The position numbers were made by a program, and so were the translations under genes. From positions 3,596,001-3,660,000 of the forward strand of contig CP118523.1 in the NCBI GenBank assembly GCA_029227815.1: a stretch of 64,000 bases of DNA, written 5' to 3'. Below are positions 8,436 to 17,185 of this stretch, in pieces. The notes beneath the pieces are model-generated. The model ran no database searches. It was given only the letters and a program-made list of their open reading frames with translations, and was not told where the DNA came from. Positions within the stretch are counted from its first letter, which is position 1. Every line of letters starts with the position of its first letter. Origin of the DNA: Clostridiaceae bacterium M8S5 (GTDB lineage: Bacteria; Bacillota; Clostridia; Tissierellales; MCWD3).

Positions 8436-9326
8436 ATGAAAACCTTGAAATTCAAAAAGATTGATGCTTTTACAAAAGGTATATCTTCAGGAAATCCAGC
8501 AGGATATATCTATATGAACCATAATAAAGAATTAGACGAAGTAGATATGCAGAAAATAGCAACAGAACTAAAGGGTTTTGTTAATGAGGTCGGTTATGTC
8601 AATAAAACTGATGAACAATTTAACTTAAGATTTTTTTCATCAGAGTGTGAAGTGACTTTCTGTGGACACGCTACTATAGCAATTATGTATGATTTAATAA
8701 AAAATAATCAAGAGTTATTGACTAAAAATGAAGTACTTATCAATGTTAGTACAGGCACTTTATCTGTATTTAATCATATTAAAGAAGATGATGCTGTTTA
8801 CATCATGGCACCAGAACCCAAGTTTTTAACTTGCACTTTACAATCTAATAATGTAGCTGATATACTTGGAATTCATTTGTCTGATATAAATAAAGAAATG
8901 CCTATAAAGCTTGTAGATGGTGGCCTACGAACACTAATCGTACCAATAGTATCTTTAGAAAACTGTTTGAAAATTAATCCTAATCAAGAAAATCTCAAAA
9001 TGTTTTGTCTAGACAACGAAATAGATATCATACATGTTTCTACAAAAGAAACAAATACTACATCAAGCAAATATCGTACTAGAGTATTTGCACCTAAGTA
9101 TGGATATTTAGAAGATCCTGCTACTGGGTCAGGAAATGCATCGTTTGGGTATTATTTGATTAATGAAAATCTGTGGAATGATAATTTTACAGTTGAGCAA
9201 GGTTCAGATAAAAACAATCCCAACTTTATCAAGCTTAAGCGTTATAAAAAAGATGGAATGGATCGCATAATATTCGGTGGATGTGGAACAACAAGAATTG
9301 AAGGTGATTATTGCTTCCATGGTTAA
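8436..9326 (+). CDS. PhzF-family isomerase (phenazine biosynthesis-like)
   Basis: 296 residues with the two-lobed diaminopimelate-epimerase-like fold of PhzF. The first-lobe motif VNEVGYV carries the likely catalytic Glu (E51), CGHATIA follows near residues 77-83, and the second-lobe glycine-rich DPATGSGNAS motif is intact. PhzF in phenazine producers isomerises DHHA, but most homologs outside phenazine clusters have unknown substrates, and no phenazine genes are seen here. AGGAGG precedes the ATG. It is controlled with the divergent XRE-cupin regulator. The stop is 17 nt before the start of a dispersed repeat. Confidence 0.88.
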   Translation: MKTLKFKKIDAFTKGISSGNPAGYIYMNHNKELDEVDMQKIATELKGFVNEVGYVNKTDEQFNLRFFSSECEVTFCGHATIAIMYDLIKNNQELLTKNEVLINVSTGTLSVFNHIKEDDAVYIMAPEPKFLTCTLQSNNVADILGIHLSDINKEMPIKLVDGGLRTLIVPIVSLENCLKINPNQENLKMFCLDNEIDIIHVSTKETNTTSSKYRTRVFAPKYGYLEDPATGSGNASFGYYLINENLWNDNFTVEQGSDKNNPNFIKLKRYKKDGMDRIIFGGCGTTRIEGDYCFHG

Positions 9327-9342
9327 TCCGAATAGTTAAAAG

Positions 9343-9455
9343 CAGACTATAGATTGCAAGGCGTGTTAAAATTGAGTAGCGGAGCTTACTTAGAGGTAAG
9401 TGAGCAACGGAAATTTTAACTACAACGCAGAAATCGGATTTTTTTCTACAGTCTG
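9343..9455 (-). repeat. Dispersed TIR element, copy 1 (shorter variant)
   Basis: A 113-bp copy of the element also found at 34339-34461 and 50358-50480, in inverted orientation. Its ends CTACAGTCTG (9446-9455) and CAGACTATAG (9343-9352) are inverted repeats. The central block with CTCACTTAC and AATTTTAAC is nearly identical in all three copies. It abuts the terminator hairpin of the GrpB gene (9456-9484). This copy lacks the extra GATGAC/GTCATC hairpin and the second terminator copy seen at the other two loci. Confidence 0.85.
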
Positions 9456-9486
9456 AGACCTCCTTATTTTTAACAAGGAGGCCTTT
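9456..9486 (-). terminator. Terminator hairpin of GrpB-like gene, fused to the TIR element
   Basis: AGACCTCCTT (9456-9465) pairs with AAGGAGGCCT (9475-9484) apart from one mismatch. On the minus strand it follows the GrpB stop and runs straight into the repeat element end CAGACTGTAG, so its original T-run is absent; a T-rich stretch appears only inside the element. Confidence 0.65.
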
Positions 9487-9489
9487 GTA

Positions 9490-10053
9490 TTATTTATCTT
9501 TTTTATTTATTGCTTTAATGCTATTTAATTCATCAGCATTCATTCCTTCTGCTTTTAAAAAGCTAATCAATAAATCTGTTTTTCCATCTATATATGATTC
9601 TATATCGTTTGGATATTCTTTAGCAAGCTTACGTTTTATATCGCTATATGCTTTAACTGCTTCTTTATTTTTTCTCAAATGATTTCGGACTAATAGGTTA
9701 TTTCTAAGATTTACACAACCATCAATACAAACATATAAATGATGCTCCATCCAGTTTATATGAGGATTATCTTTTTCATATTTAAAAGCTTCTCTCCCTT
9801 TTATACCTAAATCACCCCTATGTTTGTACCCAACACTTGCAAACAATTTTATTACTTTCAAACTGTCCTCTTCATTTTTTACAATAATAGCAATATCAAG
9901 AATTGGTTTTGCCCATAACCCTTCAACTGACGTACTTCCAACATGCTCAATCTTGGTATTAACTTCAACTAATAGCTCTTCATAGAATTTTCTAGCTTTT
10001 TCAAACTCCGTTTTCCAATTAGGATTATATGGTTCTACTATGATTTTTCTCAT
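9490..10053 (-). CDS. GrpB/UPF0157-family nucleotidyltransferase-like protein
   Basis: 187 residues with the UPF0157 signature HVGSTSVEGLWAKPILDI (about 37-54), a nucleotidyltransferase-fold core with the GS and DxD-like metal residues. Family members occur alone or fused to dephospho-CoA kinase or acetyltransferases, and their reaction is not settled. I choose the ATG at 10053, with GGAGG 7 nt upstream. It is followed at once by a terminator and the TIR element. Confidence 0.85.
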   Translation of the reverse strand: MRKIIVEPYNPNWKTEFEKARKFYEELLVEVNTKIEHVGSTSVEGLWAKPILDIAIIVKNEEDSLKVIKLFASVGYKHRGDLGIKGREAFKYEKDNPHINWMEHHLYVCIDGCVNLRNNLLVRNHLRKNKEAVKAYSDIKRKLAKEYPNDIESYIDGKTDLLISFLKAEGMNADELNSIKAINKKDK

Positions 10054-10113
10054 TACTACCTCCAATGGTTTAAAAGTAGATTATAACGAAACCTAATGAA
10101 ACAAATTGTATTT

Positions 10114-10398
10114 TTATTTAAAATCTTTATTCTTTTTTAACTCGGAAAGACGTTTTTTGTGCGTCTTTCTATTTTTCCTTACTTTTTTTTCTGCGTATAA
10201 CAAATTATCTAACTCTTCAATATATTCGTCATTAATGTTTTCATAATTCATTAATTTATCTAGTTTTTTTGATGCCTGTTTCATTTTCTTTTTAGCCATC
10301 ATTTGCTCTTTGTGAATCTTTTTTTCTTCAAGTTCTAAACATTGTTCTCCTTTGTGATATCTTTTATAGGATTGATAAATGATTTCATGTTTTTTCAT
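10114..10398 (-). CDS. Lys/Glu-rich coiled-coil small protein, unknown
   Basis: 94 residues, very rich in Lys and Glu with a predicted helical or coiled-coil pattern throughout (about 20-85) and a basic C-terminus. A good AAGGAG site precedes the ATG. There are no membrane segments and no recognisable domain. It is transcribed in the same direction as GrpB, 60 nt downstream, but no link in function is apparent. It is a real gene by its ribosome binding site and composition; the function is unknown. Confidence 0.6.
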   Translation of the reverse strand: MKKHEIIYQSYKRYHKGEQCLELEEKKIHKEQMMAKKKMKQASKKLDKLMNYENINDEYIEELDNLLYAEKKVRKNRKTHKKRLSELKKNKDFK

Positions 10399-10497
10399 TT
10401 TTTATTCTCCTTAAAACTAGTTGTCTGAAAAAATATAAGTAATACATCTATTACCCTTATAATACACAAAAGTTGCTTTTGTCTTTCTGTTTATGTT

Positions 10498-11940
10498 CTA
10501 ATAACTCTTTGCAACTATTACAGATTCACCTAAATTAAAGTTTTCATCAACAAAAGGCATGCAACGTCTTGTAAGTTTATAAGTAGACGCTACTTTATCA
10601 TATTCTTCTTTTTCTGTTTCACTTAATGGTAACTCGACAAACCCTATAAAACCGCTTTCAAATAATTTTTCACATTCTTCTAATGTAGCACAACGTTTAG
10701 TGTTTTGGTTTGTGAAATTTTTATGTTTTTCATACATATCTACTTGCATTTCATTTAGCAAACTATCGCTATTTTCAATAAATTCATCTATGCTTATAGT
10801 AGTTTTTGATATTTTACCAAGGTCTCTACGTACATATGTTATCATTTCTTTCTCTAACTCTCGCTCACCAAGTTCTAATCTTAGTGGAATTCCTTTTCTT
10901 ATGCTATTCCATATTTTATCACTAAATCGCTTATCCATATCACCATCTACTTCTGTTCTAATACCTCTTGATTGTAGTTTTTGTTTGATTTCATCACACT
11001 TTTGTAGCAATAAAGTATTGTCTGTGTTTTTCTTTATAAATGGTAATATTATTATCTGTGTTGGTGCTATTTTAGGTGGAAGTATTAGCCCATCATCATC
11101 ACTGTGAGACATTATGATTGCACCTATCAATCTTGTTGTAATCCCCCATGATGTAGTGTATGCAAGTTCTTGTTTACCATCTTTATTTTGGTATAGTATA
11201 TTAAAAGCTTTTGCAAAGTTATTACTCAAATCATGTGATGTCCCTGATTGCAAGCTTTTACCATCTTGCATCATTGATTCAAAAGTATAAGTTTCCTTAG
11301 CTCCACCGAATCTTTCTTCTTTTGTTTTTGTTCCACCTATTGAATACATAGCTAAATAATCTCTTACAAAGTTCTGATATATGCGTAGTACTTGTTTTGC
11401 ATTTTCACTAGATTCTTCTTCAGTTGCAAAAGCATTATGTCCTTCCTGCCACAGAAACTCAGCTGTTCTCAAAAACGGACGAGTTCGCATTTCCCATCTC
11501 ATAACATTTGCCCATTGATTCAGCTTTAGTGGTAAATCTCTATAGGATTTTATCCACCTACTCATAGCCTCTCCTATTATTGTTTCAGAAGTTGGCCTAA
11601 TAACATATGGCTCTTCTAATTTTGCATTCTCATCAATCCCTAAATTTCCATCATTATTTTTCAATCTATAGTGTGTAACAACTGCAACTTCTTTTGCAAA
11701 ACCCTCTACATGTTCTGCTTCTTTTGCAAAATAAGACATTGGTATAAGTAATGGAAAATAACAGTTTTTCACTCCATCTTCTTTAATTATTTTATTAAAT
11801 TCATCTCTAATCAATTCCCATATAGCGTATCCATACGGTTTCATAGTCATACATCCTCTTACAGGCGAATTTTCTGATAAACCTGCATCTTGTATAACTT
11901 TTAGATACCATTTTGAAAAGTCTTCTTTTCTTGCACTCAT
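10498..11940 (-). CDS. proS: Prolyl-tRNA synthetase, archaeal/eukaryal-type (ProS type 3)
   Basis: 480 residues, the length of the compact ProS lacking the bacterial insertion editing domain. Class II signatures are present: RPTSETIIGEA (motif 2 approach), RTAEFLWQEGHNAFAT (motif 2) and the GxxxR-type motif 3 region. The C-terminal domain ends in the GESVIVAKSY tail typical of this subtype. It charges tRNA-Pro with proline in the cytoplasm. Many Clostridia use this form instead of or alongside the long bacterial enzyme. The promoter lies 66-94 nt upstream; no T-box leader is visible, so regulation appears constitutive. Confidence 0.95.
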   Translation of the reverse strand: MSARKEDFSKWYLKVIQDAGLSENSPVRGCMTMKPYGYAIWELIRDEFNKIIKEDGVKNCYFPLLIPMSYFAKEAEHVEGFAKEVAVVTHYRLKNNDGNLGIDENAKLEEPYVIRPTSETIIGEAMSRWIKSYRDLPLKLNQWANVMRWEMRTRPFLRTAEFLWQEGHNAFATEEESSENAKQVLRIYQNFVRDYLAMYSIGGTKTKEERFGGAKETYTFESMMQDGKSLQSGTSHDLSNNFAKAFNILYQNKDGKQELAYTTSWGITTRLIGAIIMSHSDDDGLILPPKIAPTQIIILPFIKKNTDNTLLLQKCDEIKQKLQSRGIRTEVDGDMDKRFSDKIWNSIRKGIPLRLELGERELEKEMITYVRRDLGKISKTTISIDEFIENSDSLLNEMQVDMYEKHKNFTNQNTKRCATLEECEKLFESGFIGFVELPLSETEKEEYDKVASTYKLTRRCMPFVDENFNLGESVIVAKSY

Positions 11941-12005
11941 ATTTGTTTAATAATATATTTTACTAATATATTATTTTCCTCCTTAATATTTATTTTAGTA
12001 TATTT

Positions 12006-12034
12006 ATTATTCTTTAATATACGGTTTTTGTCAA
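12006..12034 (-). promoter_or_regulatory. proS promoter
   Basis: Minus-strand TTGACA (12029-12034) and AATAAT (12006-12011) are separated by exactly 17 bp. The resulting leader to the proS start is about 60 nt and contains AAGGAGG. Confidence 0.6.
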
Positions 12035-12520
12035 GTGGATTGGCACTTTTTTAACAAAGAAATTTTACAATGTACTTAAACCTGTATAATTAATAGAAAA
12101 TAATAACTTTATAACAACATTCTAACTGCACAATATTTAATAAAGCTTCATAAATATTTTAAGATAAGTTTATTATATCCAATTACCTTTTTAACTTTCT
12201 AATTTCATTATAATAATTATATCCTAGTATCATGATTACCCTAAAAATATGTTTAGTAGATATAACTTCACTCAAAAATATACAGCTTATTTTTACCCGT
12301 ATACGCTACCCCTAATATAATCACTATCATTATATCTAGAAGTATACAGCATCCATGTAAACACCAAAAGGTAAAAGTATAGTAGCAGTAATTGTTTGAA
12401 TAAGGGGCATCAATTATAATCCACTAATCTTTTAATTAGCTAATCATAGTAAATCTCATATAGTTATATTTTTTTGAGATTGACTTGACATATACATGTA
12501 TTATTATTTTTAAAATTATA
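12035..12520. other. Intergenic region, about 490 nt, no gene seen
   Basis: AT-rich sequence with stops in all frames. I see no conserved motif, no RNA-like pairing and no good ribosome binding site. It could be an old, fully decayed gene; nothing recognisable remains. Confidence 0.5.
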
Positions 12521-12524
12521 AATC

Positions 12525-12562
12525 GAAGGCTGTCAAATGTTATTTGCTATTTGACAGCCTTC
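12525..12562 (-). terminator. Hairpin terminator of the 91-aa gene
   Basis: A perfect 14-bp stem (12525-12538 with 12549-12562) with a 10-nt loop, 34 nt past the stop codon. The following minus-strand tract is AT-rich rather than a clean T-run. Confidence 0.65.
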
Positions 12563-12595
12563 ATTGTGCTATGAAGAATCTTTATAAACTTTTCC

Positions 12596-12871
12596 TCACC
12601 ATTTATATTTATTTTTGATTGCTTCTTCTACCTTAGACATTGCATACAGAAAATCTTGAGCATAATTAGAAGATGTCTCCATATACATTCTTGTAAAAGT
12701 CTTTATTTTTTCAAGTTTAATGCTCTTAGTAGATTTATTCTGTAATAAAGACAATACCCTTGTATATTCATCTATAAATGTTTTTATAATATCTTCTTTA
12801 GTTTCAGAATATTTTTTCTCTAGTAAAACTAGTGCATTCTCTATTAGTTTTTTCAACTCAGTATTTTCCAT
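12596..12871 (-). CDS. Small helical cytosolic protein, candidate immunity protein
   Basis: 91 residues, all-helical appearance, no signal peptide or membrane segment. I recognise no family. It starts 11 nt after the stop of the secreted TNT/ART-like protein and shares its promoter and terminator, so the two form a two-gene operon. A small cytosolic protein encoded directly behind a secreted toxin-like protein is the standard place for an immunity protein. That role is inferred from position only. Confidence 0.6.
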   Translation of the reverse strand: MENTELKKLIENALVLLEKKYSETKEDIIKTFIDEYTRVLSLLQNKSTKSIKLEKIKTFTRMYMETSSNYAQDFLYAMSKVEEAIKNKYKW

Positions 12872-12882
12872 TATTATCTCTC

Positions 12883-13425
12883 CTAATTAAGTGGACTAAT
12901 GTTGACGATCCATGAATTTGGCCAATTTAATGGCATTAATATCTGATCTGCCCCACCATTTAGTCTTTGACCATTTTGTGATGTTTGAGGAGCTACTTTA
13001 CCAATGTTTAGTACAGTTCCTTTTGGTATTTTTATAGTAGCTACATAATCCATTGTATTTCCCCATTCAGGAAGTAACGCTAGTTTATCCATAATCTCTT
13101 GCTTGTTATTGCTATTAAAAGTTGTTACAAATCCACCATTTGCCTTTGCAGTTCCACCAAAAGCTCTGTATACTATTATATCCTGAGTGGCTTCTACTGT
13201 TCTGTAATTGCTATTAGCAAAAGATTCTTGGATCCATGTTGGTAATGAATTATCCTTATTAAGCTCTTTTACTTTAGCATCAATTCCTGTCGTTGTATTG
13301 TACATAGACTTCATGCTGTAATTTGTATCATTCATTCCAGTAGTAGCGTTTATGTTACCTACATTAAGTACAATTAAACACATAAGCAAAACAAATAAAC
13401 TTAACTTACCTATACTTTTTTTCAT
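12883..13425 (-). CDS. Secreted protein with TNT/ART-like domain, candidate NAD-targeting toxin
   Basis: 180 residues from the ATG at 13425, chosen for GGAGG 9 nt upstream. A signal peptide (about 1-28, cleaved near NINA) is followed by a linker and a C-terminal domain with VYRAFGG, GGFVTT, an IPKGT strand and a final GGADQILMP segment. This order (Arg in a YR-x-GG strand, Gly-rich turn, PxGT strand, late GGxxQ) resembles TNT/DUF4237-like and ADP-ribosyltransferase-like toxin domains, which act on NAD. The resemblance is by eye and not proven. It lacks the long delivery region of polymorphic toxins, so it may be a free exported effector. It is followed by a candidate immunity gene. Confidence 0.6.
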   Translation of the reverse strand: MKKSIGKLSLFVLLMCLIVLNVGNINATTGMNDTNYSMKSMYNTTTGIDAKVKELNKDNSLPTWIQESFANSNYRTVEATQDIIVYRAFGGTAKANGGFVTTFNSNNKQEIMDKLALLPEWGNTMDYVATIKIPKGTVLNIGKVAPQTSQNGQRLNGGADQILMPLNWPNSWIVNISPLN

Positions 13426-13458
13426 TGGTTGCACCTCCATTGATTTTATTTTTTTCAT

Positions 13459-13487
13459 ATTATACTACCGTACAAGAAAAAACACAA
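13459..13487 (-). promoter_or_regulatory. Promoter of the secreted TNT/ART-like gene
   Basis: Minus-strand TTGTGT (13482-13487) and TATAAT (13459-13464) with 17-bp spacing, about 35 nt upstream of the ATG. Confidence 0.65.
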
Positions 13488-13607
13488 TAGATAAAATTCA
13501 AAAAATAAAATCCATTATTTGGGACAAAAAGTGTATAAATAATGTGTATAAATTAAGTATATAGGAGGCTTTATATTTAAGTCCTTAGTCTTTAAAAATA
13601 CTATGAT

Positions 13608-13739
13608 TTACTCCAAGTTTCGAGTTAATGTTAAAAATCTTAATTTAACAGTTTTTGGATCAAGTACATTTCTAAACTCAAGAGTATCACTAGAATTGAC
13701 CATTTTGCTTGAGGCTTCCTTTGCTAATTCAATTGACTC
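13608..13739 (-). pseudogene. C-terminal remnant of an unidentified gene
   Basis: An open stretch of 43 codons ending in TAA reads as ordinary protein (ending LRFLTLTRNLE) but is preceded by an in-frame TGA and has no start or ribosome binding site upstream. The surrounding 13490-14010 region is otherwise without genes. I take it as the decayed 3' end of a lost gene. Identity is unknown. Confidence 0.35.
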
Positions 13740-14010
13740 TCAATGTTGAATCATAACAAAACTATTCTGATATATTTTTCTAATTTATTAGAAATTTGAT
13801 TATAAAACTGCATTTTTATAGATATGTGTCTTCCTCCAGTTCAAATTGTAAACATTATATTTTTTGCTAAATGAATTTTATTTAATCTAAGAATAATCAA
13901 AGTTTTGATTTTATATTTTTTCAATCTTCAACTGGAGTTGGTAAATATGCCCATCCAATTATTCACAGCGTCTTTTTTGTTTTTTAGTTAATGTAATTTT
14001 GACTCATATT

Positions 14011-15342
14011 TTATAATTTTTGAATACTTCTTTTTACATTTCTATTTTTTAATAAGTAAAATACAATTAATAATGTACCTATCTCAGTTACAGGTGCTAT
14101 TAGCCAAATTCCTGTATCTCCAAAAATTACTGGTAATACACATATATTAATTAGTAGAAGAATCAATCCTCTAAAACTTGAAATAATAGCCGATTCCTTA
14201 GCATATCCAATTCCTGTAAAATAGAACGAGGTTATTACATTGTATCCCGTTGCAATAAATGAAAAACTGAATATTCTAAGTCCGTATATTACTAATGTTA
14301 CTAATTCTATATCTCTTGTAAATAAACCTGCATAGTATTTGCCACACACATTAAGTAATATATAAAATAAAACGCCTAACCCCAATACTAATTTACTGGT
14401 ATATTGGCGCAATTTATCACATATTTTATAATCTTTAGCACCATAACTATAGCTAATCATTGGCGATATTCCTTGTCCAAACCCTATAACTATCATATTA
14501 TATATATATCGTGAATATCCAATTATAGTCATTCCTGCCACACCAATAAGACCCATTCTTTTTATAACAACTAAATTCAAGAAAAACATTGTAATAGAAA
14601 GAGACAATTGACCTATAAACTCTGATCCACCGTTTGTTATAGTTTGTTTTAAATCCTTTTTATCAAATTTATATCTACCAAAACTAAATAGTGTCTTTTT
14701 ACTAATAAAATAACCCACCATGATAAATGTTCCCAAAACAACTGCTATACCAGATGCATAGGCAGCGCCACTAACGCCTAATCTTAGAACATCTATAAAT
14801 AAATAATCTAATATTATATTAAGTATAGTGGTAATTATTGTACTAATCATAAACAAGCTGTGTTTACCTTCTCCCCTAAGAAACATCCCCAAAATTATGT
14901 TTAACATCATAAATGGATATACCCATAACATTATATTATAATAAGCAAGCATTGTATTCTTAGTACTTATATCTATCCCTACATGATTTAAAATAGGTCT
15001 TAATATTATAGTAAAAATTGTTGCTAAGATGATAAATGCTAATATCCCTGTCACTAAAGTTTGATTAAATCCATTTATACTTTTATTAATTCTCTTTTCT
15101 CCTAACCGTCTTCCTGCTATAGATACCCCACCAACACCTATCATAATACTAACTGCAAGAAAAACATAAAGAATTGGCAATCCTAAATTCATAGCCGCAA
15201 GTGCATCTTTATTTATTATAGTTGATACAAAATATCCATCAACTATAGTTACAAATGATGAGAGTACCATTGCTATAGTAGCAGGTATTGAGTACTTCAA
15301 AATACTCTTTATTGTGTTCTTTTTTATTTCTTCTAAATTCAT
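14011..15342 (-). CDS. MATE-family multidrug/sodium efflux transporter
   Basis: 443 residues with 12 membrane segments in two homologous halves, as in MatE/NorM transporters (YSIPATIAMVLSSFVTIVDGYFV start; second half from about residue 235). It exports cationic drugs or metabolites using a sodium or proton gradient. AAAGGAG 6 nt before the ATG supports the start. The AraC-GyrI regulator lies 83 nt upstream on the same strand, so it probably senses the drug and activates this pump. No clear terminator follows. Confidence 0.92.
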   Translation of the reverse strand: MNLEEIKKNTIKSILKYSIPATIAMVLSSFVTIVDGYFVSTIINKDALAAMNLGLPILYVFLAVSIMIGVGGVSIAGRRLGEKRINKSINGFNQTLVTGILAFIILATIFTIILRPILNHVGIDISTKNTMLAYYNIMLWVYPFMMLNIILGMFLRGEGKHSLFMISTIITTILNIILDYLFIDVLRLGVSGAAYASGIAVVLGTFIMVGYFISKKTLFSFGRYKFDKKDLKQTITNGGSEFIGQLSLSITMFFLNLVVIKRMGLIGVAGMTIIGYSRYIYNMIVIGFGQGISPMISYSYGAKDYKICDKLRQYTSKLVLGLGVLFYILLNVCGKYYAGLFTRDIELVTLVIYGLRIFSFSFIATGYNVITSFYFTGIGYAKESAIISSFRGLILLLINICVLPVIFGDTGIWLIAPVTEIGTLLIVFYLLKNRNVKRSIQKL

Positions 15343-15425
15343 AAAAAACTCCTTTCAACTCATTTAGCTTAATTTCATAAATGATTATATAGGAGTTTTG
15401 AATTAAAAACTTCTGAATTCGTGCT

Positions 15426-16268
15426 TTATATAATAGGTATGTATATGTCAAAGGAAAAATAGTTACAATTATGATTAATAGTGTTATATTTAGTTATAAT
15501 TTTTCTTGACTTAAAATCCATTTTATAGTGTGTATTAATAGACCATATTCCTAATAGACCTTGAAATGTTTCAAAAATCTTCTTATTAGATCCCTCATAT
15601 TCATACATCATATATTTTCCACCTGTTAGAATCATAGTATTACATCCATCTTTTATAGGTTTTGATGTAGTTATGCAAACATCCGTTATACATCTATTTG
15701 GATTTGTTAATATCGGATCATCATATGAAATCTCAAACTGTATACTTTCATCATTATAATATATTCTGTGTTTGTCTAAAAACTCTCGCCAATAATTTTT
15801 AAGGTTTACATAATTCCCAATAAATCGTTGATACACTACCTCTACATCCGTTAACTCTACTAATTTCATTCTACTATTATAGTAGTCGTAATCCTTATCT
15901 GTAAGGTCAGCACAGTATGTTAAGTCATTACTTATGATTTTATCCTTATACCGGTTCTTTTTAAATACAGCTGGTGATTTACCGTAATGCTTTTTAAAAG
16001 CTGTACTATAGTTCGATGAACTATATCCATAACTAGAACTTATCTGAGTTATTGATTTATCGTATTCCCTAGTAATTTGAAAAGCACTTGTTTCAATTCT
16101 CAATCTTTTAATAAACGCATAAACACTTTCTCCTATTATTGATTTAAAAAGACGATTGAAATAATACTTTGAAAAATGGCAATGTTCTGCTATAACCTCC
16201 ACAGTTAAATCTTCATCTAAATGCTCTTTTATATAGTCAATAGCTTTAATTATAATTATATCTTGCAA
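15426..16268 (-). CDS. AraC-family regulator with GyrI-like effector domain
   Basis: 280 residues. The AraC HTH pair spans about residues 5-105 (ITQISSSYGYSSSNYSTAFKKHYGKSP signature region) and the GyrI-like ligand-binding domain about 125-280, ending in the typical FSFDIYIPI strand. It starts at a TTG preceded by AAAGGATGA. It is upstream of, and probably co-transcribed with, the MATE transporter, which suggests a drug-responsive activator of its own efflux operon. A minus-strand TTGACA at 16323-16328 may be its -35 element. Confidence 0.88.
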   Translation of the reverse strand: MQDIIIIKAIDYIKEHLDEDLTVEVIAEHCHFSKYYFNRLFKSIIGESVYAFIKRLRIETSAFQITREYDKSITQISSSYGYSSSNYSTAFKKHYGKSPAVFKKNRYKDKIISNDLTYCADLTDKDYDYYNSRMKLVELTDVEVVYQRFIGNYVNLKNYWREFLDKHRIYYNDESIQFEISYDDPILTNPNRCITDVCITTSKPIKDGCNTMILTGGKYMMYEYEGSNKKIFETFQGLLGIWSINTHYKMDFKSRKIITKYNTINHNCNYFSFDIYIPII

Positions 16269-16418
16269 AATTATTTCATCCTTTCATGCTGATTTAGCAT
16301 TGCTATACATAATTAATCTGTTTGTCAAGTAAGAGTATTTTGCTTATTATTACTACTAATCATAAATCATTAATAGTTATTTAGCAATTACCTTATGTAC
16401 AAGTTATTTTTTATCATA

Positions 16419-17060
16419 CTATTTATTACGCAATGAATCTAATAATATTTCAATTGTATGTTTAATAAATGTATCCTTGTCTAAGTCGAAATGTTGTGTA
16501 TAGGTATTCCCAGATAATGAAAGCATCTGAAAAAAACCTGATACAATAAATATAGAAGAAAGAGCAAGCTCAGATATTTCTAAATCAGACCTAATACTTC
16601 CATCTGCTTTTCCTTCAATAAACATGCCTATAAGCTCTTCAAATAAGCGTTTATCAATATCCATAAATTTTTTGCGGTAAGGTACATCCTCGTCTTTAGT
16701 TTCAGACTTTACCAATCCTCTCATATTTATTAATTGAACTAAGCGTGGAAATTTGCAATAAAATTCATAGTATTCATAATAAGACAATCGGATTTTTTCA
16801 AATCCTGTATTCCCTTTTTTGATTTTGTCTTTTATCATATCTAAAAGTCGTTTGAATCCTCTAAATGAAACTGCAAAATACAAATCTTCCTTTGAAGTAA
16901 AGTATCTGTAGATTGTCCTTTTAGTAAACTCCGCTTCTCTTGCCAAATCATTCATAGATACATTTTCAAACCCATGCTTACAAAACAATTCCCCAGCTTT
17001 AGAAATAATAGCATCTTCTCGTTCTAATTGTTCTCGTTGACGCCTTGTTAGCTCTCTCAA
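16419..17060 (-). CDS. TetR-family repressor, divergent from EFR1 operon
   Basis: 213 residues. The N-terminal TetR HTH (about 10-56; MNDLAREAEFTKRTIYRYFTSKEDLY) is followed by a helical ligand-binding domain. The start is a TTG at 17060 with GGGAGG 7 nt upstream. It is divergent from a membrane protein-EFR1 flavoprotein operon; both promoters have TATACT -10 boxes lying in GTATAC operators (17081-17161), so it should repress itself and the divergent operon. Confidence 0.9.
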   Translation of the reverse strand: MRELTRRQREQLEREDAIISKAGELFCKHGFENVSMNDLAREAEFTKRTIYRYFTSKEDLYFAVSFRGFKRLLDMIKDKIKKGNTGFEKIRLSYYEYYEFYCKFPRLVQLINMRGLVKSETKDEDVPYRKKFMDIDKRLFEELIGMFIEGKADGSIRSDLEISELALSSIFIVSGFFQMLSLSGNTYTQHFDLDKDTFIKHTIEILLDSLRNK

Positions 17061-17080
17061 AAATATTCCTCCCTTACTTA

Positions 17081-17161
17081 TTGACAAATGAAATTTTATA
17101 AAGTATACTATCGGTATACTTAGTATACTTGAAGTATATCTAATTATATGAATTTTGTCAA
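17081..17161. promoter_or_regulatory. Overlapping face-to-face promoters with TetR operators
   Basis: Plus promoter: TTGACA (17081-17086)-17-TATACT (17104-17109). Minus promoter: TTGACA (17156-17161)-17-TATACT (17133-17138). A palindrome AAGTATAC-N5-GTATACTT (17101-17121) covers the plus -10, and a second, GTATACTT-N-AAGTATAT (17123-17140 region), covers the minus -10. Expected start sites are about 10 bp apart and the transcripts overlap. Confidence 0.8.
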
Positions 17162-17185
17162 CTACCCAAAGAGGAGGTATCCTAA

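Noticed and set aside
9343..9484. The repeat at 9343-9455 as a plain rho-independent terminator of phzF
   Set aside because: The same 110-123 bp block recurs at 34339 and 50358 with terminal inverted repeats, so it is a dispersed element, though it may also terminate transcription.
10700..11107. 135-codon plus-strand frame inside proS
   Set aside because: Antisense shadow of a conserved synthetase gene.
11941..12034. T-box riboswitch upstream of proS
   Set aside because: The promoter lies only about 90 nt upstream and there is no AGGGTGG-type antiterminator motif.
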